Shown here piece by piece: positions 13,667-21,880 of a DNA stretch of 31,880 nt; within the stretch, counting starts at the first letter, position 1; each line of letters opens with the position of its first letter. Origin of the DNA: Candidatus Aerophobetes bacterium Ae_b3b (lineage in GTDB: Bacteria; Aerophobota; Aerophobia; Aerophobales; AE-B3A). Under the pieces are notes generated by a model. That model ran no database searches, was not told the DNA's origin, and worked only from the letters and a program-made list of their open reading frames with translations. The stretch covers positions 1 through 31,880 of the forward strand of contig NJBP01000023.1 of the NCBI GenBank assembly GCA_005223085.1, read 5' to 3'. Both the position numbers and the translations under genes were made by a program.

Positions 13667-14860
13667 ATGCGGGAGATAAATTTAAATATATTTGAGAGAA
13701 AAGGAAGAAATGAGATTTTATTTCAGCCTCGAATCGAGTGGTGGTATCAGTGGAACAAAGCCCGGGGAACTCTTCCGGAAAAATATCGGAAAATGAGTTT
13801 AATGGAACTTTTCGATGACTTAGGAGCATCTTTTAGATATTTTGAATATTATACTGGTTTACCATCCGCTGTTGGGGTAAAGTATACCAAAGAGATAAAA
13901 ATCACAGAGAGAGAAAGAGGCAGAAATAGAAGGAATGTAATTACTAGTACTATTATTCCCAGTTTTTCTGGTTTACCAATGGATTTAGAGGTAAAGTTTT
14001 ATAAAAGGATGGAAATAAGAGAAAATGAAAAATATATAATTATCAGTACTCCTAAAGGAGAAATGATTCAGAAAGAGAAACGATTATCTTCTGATGGAAG
14101 TTGGCGCATCACAGAGTTTCCCATTAAAAGTGCTGAAGATCTCGAAAAGGCAGGGGAGTTTTTTAAAAATGTAAACTTTGTCTTCATAAAGGATAATTTT
14201 GAAAAAGGGGATAAATTTGTGACAAACAGAGGCGAACCTCAGTTCTTTTTTCCCCGAAGTCCTTATCAGATGCTTTCTTTATTTTGGATGGGTACAGAAA
14301 ATTTAATATATGCTCTAGCTGATGTTCCAGAAAAAGTGGAAAAGCTAATGAGGGTAATTGATAATTGTTATGAAACTCTTTGTAAAACCATTGTTTCTTA
14401 TGGGAGGGTAAAGATAATAAATTTTGGAGAAAATGTAGATGCCAATATAATTTCCCCTTATTATTTTGAAAAGTATTGCATCCCTTTTTACAAAAAGAGA
14501 ACGGAGCAACTGCGTAAAGCCGGCATATATACCCATATTCATATTGATGGAAACTTTAAACCCTTACTTAAATACCTTAAAGATTTACCTTTTGATGGTC
14601 TGGAAGCTTTAACTCCTCTTCCCCAAGGAGATGTAAGCATAGAAGAAATAAAAGAATCTATAGGAGATAAAATACTTCTGGATGGAATTCCAGCTATTAT
14701 GTTTCTCCCTAATTATCCCTTAGAAGAACTTAAAGCTTTTACGAGAAGGGTAATAGAGCTTTTCCATCCCAGGCTCATTTTGGGAGTATCTGATGAAGTT
14801 CCGCCTCCTGCTGATATAGAGCGAGTAGCCTGTATTTCTCAATATTGCAGAAGTTTTTAG
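13667..14860 (+). CDS. Uroporphyrinogen decarboxylase-like (UroD/MtaA superfamily) protein
   Basis: The protein is 397 residues from ATG 13667, or 406 from the in-frame ATG 13640. I prefer 13667 because AGGGAAAAG precedes it at a workable distance and nothing does at 13640. The C-terminal half matches the UroD-like barrel: ADVPEKVEKLMRVI, then NFGENVDANIISPYYFEKYCIPFYKK, then YTHIHIDGNFKPLLKYL, and LDGIPAIMFLPNYP. Members include corrinoid:coenzyme M methyltransferases and many uncharacterised proteins in sugar gene clusters. The HxC zinc motif of methyltransferase members is replaced by H-I-H-I-D (H290/H292 from this start), so the metal site may differ. It lies between a sugar transporter and a mannosidase, suggesting a sugar-linked role. 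True heme-pathway UroD is unlikely. Confidence 0.75.
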   Translation: MREINLNIFERKGRNEILFQPRIEWWYQWNKARGTLPEKYRKMSLMELFDDLGASFRYFEYYTGLPSAVGVKYTKEIKITERERGRNRRNVITSTIIPSFSGLPMDLEVKFYKRMEIRENEKYIIISTPKGEMIQKEKRLSSDGSWRITEFPIKSAEDLEKAGEFFKNVNFVFIKDNFEKGDKFVTNRGEPQFFFPRSPYQMLSLFWMGTENLIYALADVPEKVEKLMRVIDNCYETLCKTIVSYGRVKIINFGENVDANIISPYYFEKYCIPFYKKRTEQLRKAGIYTHIHIDGNFKPLLKYLKDLPFDGLEALTPLPQGDVSIEEIKESIGDKILLDGIPAIMFLPNYPLEELKAFTRRVIELFHPRLILGVSDEVPPPADIERVACISQYCRSF

Positions 14861-15097
14861 AGGTGCAATAATTGCCTAATGTGAGTTTAGTGCTACTGCT
14901 GGATGCGAGAATGTAGAAGCTGTCTTCCAGAAATGGGAAAAGGTGTGAAAAAGAGAATATTTTTGGGTAAAAAGTTAGAGGAATAGTTAAAGCAGACAAC
15001 AGAGGTTCAAGCATTAGAGGAAAGGGAGGATCTCCAGAATGTAAGCTTAGCCAGATGAGAGAAGGAGAAGATAGAGACGGTTGAAAGAGAGGTATTT

Positions 15098-18000
15098 ATG
15101 TCTCAAAAATTGAATCAAATTATTAATGCTCTGGAAAAAAGATTGCCGTCATTCGTGGATTATCGGAAACAGAAAAAGTGGAAATTTAAGGCCGGAAAGT
15201 TGGTGGATGCTGAAAAACTAGAGTATAACGACACTTCCTGGGAAGTGGTAAGTTTACCCTATAGCTGGGATGCAAAGAAGGATGCTTGGTTCAGGAGGAG
15301 AATAGTCATTCCAGAAAGCATCAATGGAGTTTCTGCAGCCGGCTCTAAAGTGGAGATTTTCTCCTCGGTTATAACTTCGGTTATGCTTGTAGCTACAGAA
15401 TTATTTATAGATGAAAGGAAAGTATTTTTCGCCCCACACTGGGCAGATTTTAGATCACCGAGGATTCTTGTGTCCCAAAGTGCTTTGCCTGGTGAACAAC
15501 ATGTTATCGCTATTCATGCTCTTGCTGGAGAAGGTCTATCAGTTATTCCTCTGGTAGAGTTAGGCTATAGTAAAGCAGAGGATGTAGTATTTGAGCTAGC
15601 TTCTCTTGTGGAAGAACTTAAGTTTGCTAAAGAGTTAACGGGCGGAAAAGAGACTGCTGAAAAAGCTATCGCCGATATCGAACCCAAAAATATTTTCACT
15701 CTGGAACCATCCAAACTGCTAACTACGGTAAACCAGGTAAGGAATAGCCTTATTCCTCTAAAATCTCTGGCAAAGCAGTATGTAATTCATCTTATCGGAC
15801 ATGCCCATATAGACATAAATTGGCTCTGGCCTTGGGAAGAAACAGTTGAGGTTGTCCGGCGTGATTTTGATACAGTAACTCGATTGATGAAGGAATATCC
15901 TGATTTCTGTTTCTCTCAAAGTCAGGCTGTTACATATAAAACCGTGGAAGAGAGATTTCCTCAACTTTTTAAAAAGATAAAGCAGAGAGTAAATGAGGGA
16001 AGGTGGGATGTTACTTCCTCTACCTGGATAGAGGGCGATTTAAATATGGCAAATGGGGAAGCCATAGTTCGACAAATTCTTTACGGCAAAAAATATGTTA
16101 AAGAAAAATTTGGAGTGGAGCCTAAGGTTTGCTGGGAGCCCGATACATTTGGTCATCCCTGGAGCATGCCCCAGATACTTAAAAAGAGTGGAATAGACTA
16201 TTATTACTTTATGAGATGTGGTAAAGGTGCTCCTATGTTTTGGTGGGAGGGTCCTGATGGCTCAAGAGTGCTTGCCTTCAATAGTGTATACAATGCATTT
16301 ATAAATCCTAAAGAACTTGCTCAACTAAGCAAAGACTTTAAGAGAAGATTTGGAACAAAGAAAGCTATGTTTGTCTATGGTGTAGGGGACCATGGAGGAG
16401 GGCCTACCAGGGAGGATATAAAGATGGCCCGTAATCTTAATGAGAAAGCTGTTTTCCCGCATTTGAAGTTCAGTACTACAGAAGAGTTTTTCAAGGCTAT
16501 CTCAGAGGAAGAGCTTAATCTCCCCGTGGTAAAAGATGAGCTTAACTTTATTTGGGATGGCTGCTATACCAGCCATGGAGATATAAAAGAGCACAATCGG
16601 AAATGTGAAAGACTCCTTTTGGATGCGGAAGTTATTGGTTCAATAGCCAAACTTCTTGGCAGTTCCTACCCAGATCTCACCAACGGCTGGGAGAAAGCGT
16701 TATTTAATCAATTTCATGATATACTGCCTGGTAGTGCTATTGGTGCATCTTATGAATACTCAAATAAATTGGCAAAAGAGGCAGAAAAAAAGACAGGAAA
16801 AATTATCTTTAATAGCCTTTCTGAGGTTGTAAAGAATGTTCAGATAAAATCTAAAGGTTTACCCATTTTTGTATTTAATCCTCTTGCCTGGGAAAGAGAT
16901 GATATTGTAAGTGTAGCATTATCAGAGAGTGCATTTTCATCCCCAATAGTGAAAGACGAGAAGGAGAATATTTATCCCGCCCAGATTCTTAATGGTGAGC
17001 TTTTATTTATAGCTCAAAAAGTGCCCTCATTGGGGTACAAAGTTTTCTATATTACTGAAGGCAAAAGAGAAGAAGATTACATACTAAAGAATACTTTTAT
17101 CTTAGAGAATCAGTTTTTTGTCTTAGAAATTGATGGTGAGTCTGGAACCATAGCTTCTCTCTATGATAAGAGGAACAGAAAAACTGTAATGAAAAGACAA
17201 AGAGATGGGGCTATGGCTCCTGAGAAAATCGAATCTACCACTCCTATTATGAATAATTTGCTTCAAGTACTCTACGAACTTCCCCATAGTATGTCTGCCT
17301 GGAGGATAGGACCGATCAGTTCTACGAAGAACCTTATAACAAATCCAGAAATAAAAATTATAAGCTCTGGTCCTGTAGTAGGAGAGATTAGGGTAAAGCA
17401 TAAATTCAGTAATTCTACTATTACCCAGGATATCTATCTTTACAAAGGCCTGCCTAGGATTGACTTTATAACTAATATAGATTGGCAGGAGGTAGCTGAC
17501 TGCAGTACAGAAGCTCCTATGCTTAAGGTAAGCTTTACTCCTATATTGAACAAGACTGAAGCCACATTCGAGATACCATTTGGACATATTGAGAGGATAG
17601 CTGACGGAAGGGAGATGCCTGCCCTTCAATGGGTGGATATATCAGACAACTTTTATGGGGTGAGCCTTTTAAGCGATACAAAATATGGGTTTGATATAAA
17701 TGGCAATACTATGCGTATGACACTAGTAAGGACAAGCTATGAGCCTGATCCCAGGGCTGATGTAGGCGAACATAATTTTAAGTATGCTCTTTATCCTCAT
17801 AGGGGAGACTGGAAGAGTGCAGATACAGTAAAACGCGGCTATGAACTAAACCGTCCCCTTATAGCAATGCCTGTATCTTCAAAGGAGGGGAGTCTACCTT
17901 CTACAAAATCGTTTATTAAGGTAAATCCCCCCAGTGTAATAATGAGTTGTCTAAAAAAAGCGGAAGACTCCGATGATCTTATCCTCAGAGTGTACGAGAG

Positions 18001-18175
18001 CAAAGGGAAAAAAGCTGAGGTAAATATTGACCTTGACTTTTCAGTAGAAGAAATTAGAGAGGTAGATCTGCTTGAAAGAGCTACTGAGCTTTCCTTGAAT
18101 GTTAATAATAGACTTTCTTTCTCTATAGCTCCTTATGAGATAAAAACGTTTAGATTAAAGGTGAGCGGTGTTTAA
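15098..18175 (+). CDS. Alpha-mannosidase, glycoside hydrolase family 38
   Basis: The 1025-residue enzyme is the usual length for bacterial GH38 and lacks a signal peptide, so it acts in the cytoplasm on imported manno-oligosaccharides or glycan pieces. After an N-terminal beta-domain (~1-190) the catalytic domain shows the zinc ligands H237 and D239 in IGHAHIDINWLWPW. The nucleophile is D349 in CWEPDTFGHPWSMPQIL, GDHGGGPT (430-437) follows, and the last zinc ligand is H540 in NQFHDILPGSAIG. The C-terminal beta-sandwich (~600-1025) includes GVSLLSDTKYGFDI and the ALYPHRGDW motif. Start: ATG 15098 with AGAGAGG upstream. It hydrolyses terminal alpha-mannosides with retention. The 237-bp gap upstream shows no recognisable gene. 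A terminator follows. Confidence 0.95.
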   Translation: MSQKLNQIINALEKRLPSFVDYRKQKKWKFKAGKLVDAEKLEYNDTSWEVVSLPYSWDAKKDAWFRRRIVIPESINGVSAAGSKVEIFSSVITSVMLVATELFIDERKVFFAPHWADFRSPRILVSQSALPGEQHVIAIHALAGEGLSVIPLVELGYSKAEDVVFELASLVEELKFAKELTGGKETAEKAIADIEPKNIFTLEPSKLLTTVNQVRNSLIPLKSLAKQYVIHLIGHAHIDINWLWPWEETVEVVRRDFDTVTRLMKEYPDFCFSQSQAVTYKTVEERFPQLFKKIKQRVNEGRWDVTSSTWIEGDLNMANGEAIVRQILYGKKYVKEKFGVEPKVCWEPDTFGHPWSMPQILKKSGIDYYYFMRCGKGAPMFWWEGPDGSRVLAFNSVYNAFINPKELAQLSKDFKRRFGTKKAMFVYGVGDHGGGPTREDIKMARNLNEKAVFPHLKFSTTEEFFKAISEEELNLPVVKDELNFIWDGCYTSHGDIKEHNRKCERLLLDAEVIGSIAKLLGSSYPDLTNGWEKALFNQFHDILPGSAIGASYEYSNKLAKEAEKKTGKIIFNSLSEVVKNVQIKSKGLPIFVFNPLAWERDDIVSVALSESAFSSPIVKDEKENIYPAQILNGELLFIAQKVPSLGYKVFYITEGKREEDYILKNTFILENQFFVLEIDGESGTIASLYDKRNRKTVMKRQRDGAMAPEKIESTTPIMNNLLQVLYELPHSMSAWRIGPISSTKNLITNPEIKIISSGPVVGEIRVKHKFSNSTITQDIYLYKGLPRIDFITNIDWQEVADCSTEAPMLKVSFTPILNKTEATFEIPFGHIERIADGREMPALQWVDISDNFYGVSLLSDTKYGFDINGNTMRMTLVRTSYEPDPRADVGEHNFKYALYPHRGDWKSADTVKRGYELNRPLIAMPVSSKEGSLPSTKSFIKVNPPSVIMSCLKKAEDSDDLILRVYESKGKKAEVNIDLDFSVEEIREVDLLERATELSLNVNNRLSFSIAPYEIKTFRLKVSGV

Positions 18176-18208
18176 AATGATAACAGTCCTCAAGTGAGAT
18201 TAAATTGG

Positions 18209-18235
18209 CCCAGACCTAGCTTGGGTGCTTTTTTT
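18209..18235 (+). terminator. Rho-independent terminator after the mannosidase
   Basis: CCCAG (18209-18213) pairs with TTGGG (18221-18225), with one G-T pair and a short loop, followed by TGC and seven T at 18229-18235. It lies 34 bp after the mannosidase stop and 31 bp before the next gene. Confidence 0.6.
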
Positions 18236-18265
18236 ATGAGGGTTTTTTATACAGGAGAATAATCT

Positions 18266-19477
18266 ATGACCCACAGGGAAAGAGTTATTGGATCCTTAGA
18301 ACACAGAGAACCAGATAGAGTTCCCATTGATCTTGGAGCAATGCTGTCCACAGGTATTATGGGTATAGCCTATAACAGATTAAAAGCGTATCTAGGGATA
18401 AGTAGTGGCAAGACACGGATGTACGATCTGTGGCAGCAGCTTGCAGAGCCAGAAATTGAAATTCTGGAGTTAATAGGTGCCGATGTTCTGCCTGTTTTTA
18501 TATTTGAGCCAAAAAAATGGAAAAAGAGCACACTTCCAGATGGATCTCCATGTGAGGTGCCGGATTGGTTTAATCCTAAAGTTTTGTCTGATGGTTCTCA
18601 GATCATAAAAGACAGGAAGGGACATATAGTTGCAAAGATGCCTAAAAATGGCTATTATTTTGATAGCATTTACCATCCTCTGAAAAAAATCAATACAATC
18701 CAAGAGTTGAAAAAGCAAGACCTTCGTTCAACTATGTGGTCAATGGCACCCGTTGATGAGAAGGCTTTAGGTGATCTGCATAAGAGGGTAAAGACATTAT
18801 ATGAGACAACAGATTACGCTTTGATGTTAAACGGTGCTGGAGGAATTTATGAGTGGGCACAGGATCTAAGAGGCTGGGATGTTTTTATGATGGATCTGGC
18901 CTCTAATCCTAAATTTGCCGGGTATCTACTGGATGTATTAGTTGAGGAAAATATAAGACGACTGGAAAAAATCTTGCCCGTAGTGGAAGGCTATGTACAG
19001 ATTATCCAGGTAGGGGATGACTTGGGACTGCAAGATGGTCCCCAGCTTTCTCCAGAGTTATATAGAAAAATAGTAAAACCTAGGCATAAGAAGCTATATC
19101 AGTATGCAAAAAAATACTCCAGTGCCTATCTTTTTCTTCATACCTGTGGCTCAGTATATGAGTTCATACCTGATTTCATTGAGATGGGCGTGGACATTTT
19201 AAATCCTGTACAGGTGTCGGCAAAGAATATGGATACCAGAAGGCTAAAGCGGGAGTTTGGAAAATATATAACTTTCTGGGGTGGAGGATGTGATACTCAA
19301 AAAGTTCTGCCCTTTGGAACACAAGAGAAAGTCACCAAAGAGGTAAAGCGACGGACAGAAGATCTTGCACCAGAAGGAGGATTTGTATTCACGCAGGTAC
19401 ATAATATCCAGGTAGGCGTTCCCCCGGAGAATATTATGGCTATGTACAATGCCGTAAAGAGCCACGGAAAATATTAA
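18266..19477 (+). CDS. Uroporphyrinogen decarboxylase-like methyltransferase-family protein
   Basis: The 403-residue protein starts with MTHRERVIGSLEHREPDRVPIDLG, the standard opening of MtaA/UroD-like proteins of unknown substrate. It retains the zinc-type motif: H292 and C294 in FLHTCGS, with C342 in GGGCDTQKVLPFGT. QVGDDLGLQDGPQLSPELY (~248-266) is the usual acidic loop. This fits corrinoid-dependent methyltransferase relatives rather than heme synthesis. No corrinoid-binding protein is in the window. Start: ATG 18266 with CAGGAGAA. It shares the neighbourhood of the mannosidase and the HxH-type paralogue at 13667, so two diverged paralogues flank the mannosidase. Substrate unknown. Confidence 0.82.
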   Translation: MTHRERVIGSLEHREPDRVPIDLGAMLSTGIMGIAYNRLKAYLGISSGKTRMYDLWQQLAEPEIEILELIGADVLPVFIFEPKKWKKSTLPDGSPCEVPDWFNPKVLSDGSQIIKDRKGHIVAKMPKNGYYFDSIYHPLKKINTIQELKKQDLRSTMWSMAPVDEKALGDLHKRVKTLYETTDYALMLNGAGGIYEWAQDLRGWDVFMMDLASNPKFAGYLLDVLVEENIRRLEKILPVVEGYVQIIQVGDDLGLQDGPQLSPELYRKIVKPRHKKLYQYAKKYSSAYLFLHTCGSVYEFIPDFIEMGVDILNPVQVSAKNMDTRRLKREFGKYITFWGGGCDTQKVLPFGTQEKVTKEVKRRTEDLAPEGGFVFTQVHNIQVGVPPENIMAMYNAVKSHGKY

Positions 19478-19487
19478 ATTTAGGAAT

Positions 19488-19516
19488 TGTTATAATCTAA
19501 AAAGTGACCACTTTTT
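19488..19516 (+). promoter_or_regulatory. Extended -10 promoter with overlapping palindromic operator before the aldo/keto reductase
   Basis: TGTTATAAT (TG at 19488, TATAAT at 19491-19496) is an extended -10 element; no good -35 is seen. Two bases on lies AAAAAGTG (19499-19506) and CACTTTTT (19509-19516), an 8-bp inverted repeat covering the expected transcription start. The ribosome site AGGAGGAAGG follows before ATG 19534. A repressor site is inferred. Confidence 0.55.
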
Positions 19517-19533
19517 GATATAAGGAGGAAGGA

Positions 19534-20532
19534 ATGGAATACCAGTTTCTTGGCAGCACGGGAGTGCAGGTTTCTAGACTCTGCCTAGGAACCATGACCT
19601 TTGGCAGAGAGGCAGATGAGGCTACATCCCGAGCTATAACTGATCGTTTTTTAGAGGCAGGAGGAAATTTTGTGGACACAGCCGATGTCTATGGGAAAAC
19701 TCCAGGGCTTTCCGAGGAAATTGTGGGACGGGCACTAAAGGGGACAAGAAATAAAGTAATTCTGGCCACAAAGGTCTACTTTCCCACAGGGCCAGGTGCA
19801 AATGACCGGGGCCTTTCCCGCTTTCACATTATGCAGGCAGTTGAGGCAAGTCTTCGCCGCCTCCAGGCAGATTACATTGACCTTTACTATGTCCACTGCT
19901 GGGATAAAAGGACACCGCTCGAAGAGACTCTGACGACCTTAAATGATCTGGTAAAATCCGGTAAAGTGCGCTATCTGGGTGTCTCCAATTTCACCGCCTG
20001 GCAGCTTATGAAGGCACTTTCAATAAGTGAGAGATATCGATGGTCTAAATTTGTCTGTCTTCAACCCCAGTACAGCCTTGTGGTAAGGGATATCGAGCGG
20101 GAGATACTACCCCTCTGCCAGGAGGAGGGATTGGGTGTTGCTGTCTGGGGTCCTCTGGGTGGGGGATTTCTCTCAGGGAAGTATCGCCGGGGGGAAAAAC
20201 CCCCTGAAGGAACCCGTATTGCCGCAGCTAAGGAGGACTGGGAGGAGGCCTGGTCTCGGAGAGCCACGGAGAAAAATTTCAGAATTCTCGATGCGGTAAG
20301 AGAAATAGGCTCATCAAGAGGTAAAAGCTGTGCCCAGGTAGCCTTAGCCTGGGTTCTAGCTCAACCTGGAATCACTTCAGCCATAATTGGCGCAAGAACA
20401 CTTGAGCAACTGGAGGACAATCTGGGTTCAGTAGGGTGGGATCTGACGTCTGAGGAACTTGAGGCTCTCGATAGGGTGAGCAGACTAGAAGAGGGCTATC
20501 CATACCGCTTTATCAGCTACTTCGCACGGTAG
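19534..20532 (+). CDS. Aldo/keto reductase
   Basis: The 332-residue NADPH-dependent oxidoreductase has the (beta/alpha)8 AKR fold. The catalytic tetrad is visible: D48 (FVDTADVYG), Y53, K80 (ILATKVYF) and H121 (YYVHCWD). Other signatures are LGTMTFG (18-24), GVSNFTAWQL (~148-157) and the nucleotide-binding GPLGGGFLSGKYRRG plus IIGARTLEQLEDNLG near the C-terminus. The family reduces sugar aldehydes, ketones and xenobiotic carbonyls. Start: ATG 19534 with AGGAGGAAGG. Its own promoter and palindrome suggest separate control. Its codon use is more GC-rich than the neighbouring UroD-like gene. A role in sugar metabolism is inferred from context. Confidence 0.92.
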   Translation: MEYQFLGSTGVQVSRLCLGTMTFGREADEATSRAITDRFLEAGGNFVDTADVYGKTPGLSEEIVGRALKGTRNKVILATKVYFPTGPGANDRGLSRFHIMQAVEASLRRLQADYIDLYYVHCWDKRTPLEETLTTLNDLVKSGKVRYLGVSNFTAWQLMKALSISERYRWSKFVCLQPQYSLVVRDIEREILPLCQEEGLGVAVWGPLGGGFLSGKYRRGEKPPEGTRIAAAKEDWEEAWSRRATEKNFRILDAVREIGSSRGKSCAQVALAWVLAQPGITSAIIGARTLEQLEDNLGSVGWDLTSEELEALDRVSRLEEGYPYRFISYFAR

Positions 20533-20574
20533 TTAGTCAAATTCGAAGTGGTTTTCGTCGTTTTTTAAAAGTTG

Positions 20575-20629
20575 TCAAATTTTCTGTCTTAAACGTAAAT
20601 TGTAGGGACATTTTCTCAAAGGGTGGCAG
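20575..20629 (+). repeat. 55-bp interspersed repeat, copy 2
   Basis: 53 of 55 bases match 10076-10130, same orientation. It overlaps the 3' end of the ParB-like gene on the minus strand and supplies that gene's last codons and stop. No transposase or target-site duplication is obvious. Confidence 0.75.
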
Positions 20630-21447
20630 GGAAGGAGAATATTCATCACCTTTTCTTTTAAGGTTGCTCGGGGTTTGATTATGTGGACTTCTTCGCGAAG
20701 GAAGTCAACCTCTTTTACTGCCTCACCGAGATCCAGGTAATGGCCATTTCTTTTATTGCGAAGTTGTAGATCCTCTGTCAGGTAAAGATATATGTCGCCA
20801 GAGGTAGCATTTTTAAGTTGGGGGGTTAGTTTCTCTTTCTCTATCTTTTGGACTACAGGCTGGTATATAGAATAAAGCCAGTCATGGGCGGCATCTTTAA
20901 TGGATACCTCTCTTTTCATTTTATTGGCTAGATATTGTTGATGCAGGTCTATCTGCCAGATGAGTCTGTCATATCCACTGGGTCGCGAGAGAAAAACCTC
21001 CCTTATACCTGTCTTCTGCTCAAAGTCGAATCTCCTCAAATATAAAGCATTTTCAGGAGAATCTTTCGCTGGCAGATATTCAATGATCTGAGCATCGACA
21101 TATTCTTGTCCCATTTCCTTTCCGGCAGAAATGCGGTGATGACCATCCACCACGTAGTACTCATCCTTAACCTTATAGAGTTCCACCGGAGGAAGAATTA
21201 CGCCGCCTTCTAGTGCCCGTTTTATGGAATTATATCTATACTGGATATTATTCTTACTCCTAAATTTGAATTTAGGATCAAAGTCGAGGCATCTACCTAG
21301 GCTTCCTACTATCCTATCTATCTTCGTCGGGCGAATGCCTAGATCCACTGTGCTTAACAGATTCTGCTTACGGCGTTCTTCATCGAAACATTTGAGGCCC
21401 AAAGGCTTTTCTGTAAACCCTTTTGTGATTTTAGCTATTGGACGCAT
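20575..21447 (-). CDS. ParB/Srx-like nuclease-domain protein with repeat-derived C-terminus
   Basis: The 290-residue protein. The ParB-like core is ILPPVELYKVKDEYYVVDGHHRISAGKEMGQEYVDAQII (~84-122), with the GHHR motif at 102-105 that in ParB-fold proteins binds nucleotide. The remainder is helical and charged, with no clear DNA-binding helix-turn-helix, so this is a lone ParB-like protein and not a chromosome-partitioning ParB; no parA is nearby. The last ~18 codons and the TGA lie in the 55-bp repeat, so the original end was probably replaced. Start: ATG at 21447 (complement) with GAGGTG before it. Its promoter is at 21487-21514. Function unknown. Confidence 0.72.
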   Translation of the reverse strand: MRPIAKITKGFTEKPLGLKCFDEERRKQNLLSTVDLGIRPTKIDRIVGSLGRCLDFDPKFKFRSKNNIQYRYNSIKRALEGGVILPPVELYKVKDEYYVVDGHHRISAGKEMGQEYVDAQIIEYLPAKDSPENALYLRRFDFEQKTGIREVFLSRPSGYDRLIWQIDLHQQYLANKMKREVSIKDAAHDWLYSIYQPVVQKIEKEKLTPQLKNATSGDIYLYLTEDLQLRNKRNGHYLDLGEAVKEVDFLREEVHIIKPRATLKEKVMNILLPCHPLRKCPYNLRLRQKI

Positions 21448-21486
21448 TGAGTTTCACCTCATAAGAATTTGGAGATAACCTTATCA

Positions 21487-21514
21487 AATATAGTAGATTT
21501 TTTCCACAAGTCAA
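21487..21514 (-). promoter_or_regulatory. Sigma-70-type promoter of the ParB-like gene
   Basis: On the minus strand, TTGACT (complement of 21509-21514) and TATATT (complement of 21487-21492) with 16-bp spacing, ending 39 bp before the start codon. Both boxes equal those of the toxin-antitoxin promoter at 4197. Confidence 0.55.
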
Positions 21515-21662
21515 GCCTCCAGTCGGGCGGTGAGCTTAAAATCTATGTCCTTGATAGTGCCGGGAGAGCATTGGTATTCATGAGATTTATACGCGTATCG
21601 AGGACTTTCCCCAAAGGAGCCTTATATCAGCCACCTTAACGAGTCTTCGAGTTGAGGAAGAA

Positions 21663-21709
21663 GAAAGACGTGTTGTCTGAGGAGCGGAGCGACGAGTTTC
21701 ACGTCTTTC
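21663..21709. repeat. REP-like hairpin with 10-bp arms
   Basis: GAAAGACGTG (21663-21672) and CACGTCTTTC (21700-21709) form a perfect 10-bp stem. The 27-nt loop holds GAGGAGCGGAGCGACGAG, the signature of common REP/BIME-type elements. It lies 36 bp before the 34-bp repeat. Confidence 0.65.
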
Positions 21710-21745
21710 CCGAAACGAGAAGACGAGCAGAAACAATCCAAAGTC

Positions 21746-21779
21746 GATATACAGCGACGAAGGGGAAGAGTCCCGAGAT
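21746..21779 (+). repeat. 34-bp interspersed repeat, copy 2 (REP-like)
   Basis: Identical to 8022-8055. It ends 4 bp before the TTGACA of a consensus promoter, almost the same spacing as in copy 1 (5 bp). Confidence 0.75.
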
Positions 21780-21783
21780 TCTC

Positions 21784-21811
21784 TTGACAGTGAAGGCTTC
21801 AGACTTATAAT
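21784..21811 (+). promoter_or_regulatory. Consensus sigma-70 promoter of the lipoprotein gene
   Basis: TTGACA at 21784-21789 and TATAAT at 21806-21811, both perfect, spacer 16 bp. The predicted leader to ATG 21881 is about 62 nt. Confidence 0.75.
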
Positions 21812-21880
21812 TGAAATGTGTATAAATTCTTTGGTGTGCGAGAGAGTAATAAGTGAAACGCCCAAATTAGGGTGAGATGC

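Larger units (their letters stand above)
21515..21880 (+). other. Divergent intergenic region with repeat-derived sequence
   Basis: No gene is supported. It contains the long hairpin at 21663-21709, the 34-bp repeat copy 2 (21746-21779) and a consensus promoter (21784-21811). Conceptual translation of the hairpin loop gives SEERSDE, a peptide known to arise from REP-type palindromes in spurious ORFs. The whole 21650-21780 segment therefore looks like repeat DNA. Confidence 0.6.

Noticed and set aside
14861-15097. Coding-like frame leading into the mannosidase start
   Set aside because: It has two in-frame stops and no recognisable domain. GH38 proteins of this type start where I placed the ATG.
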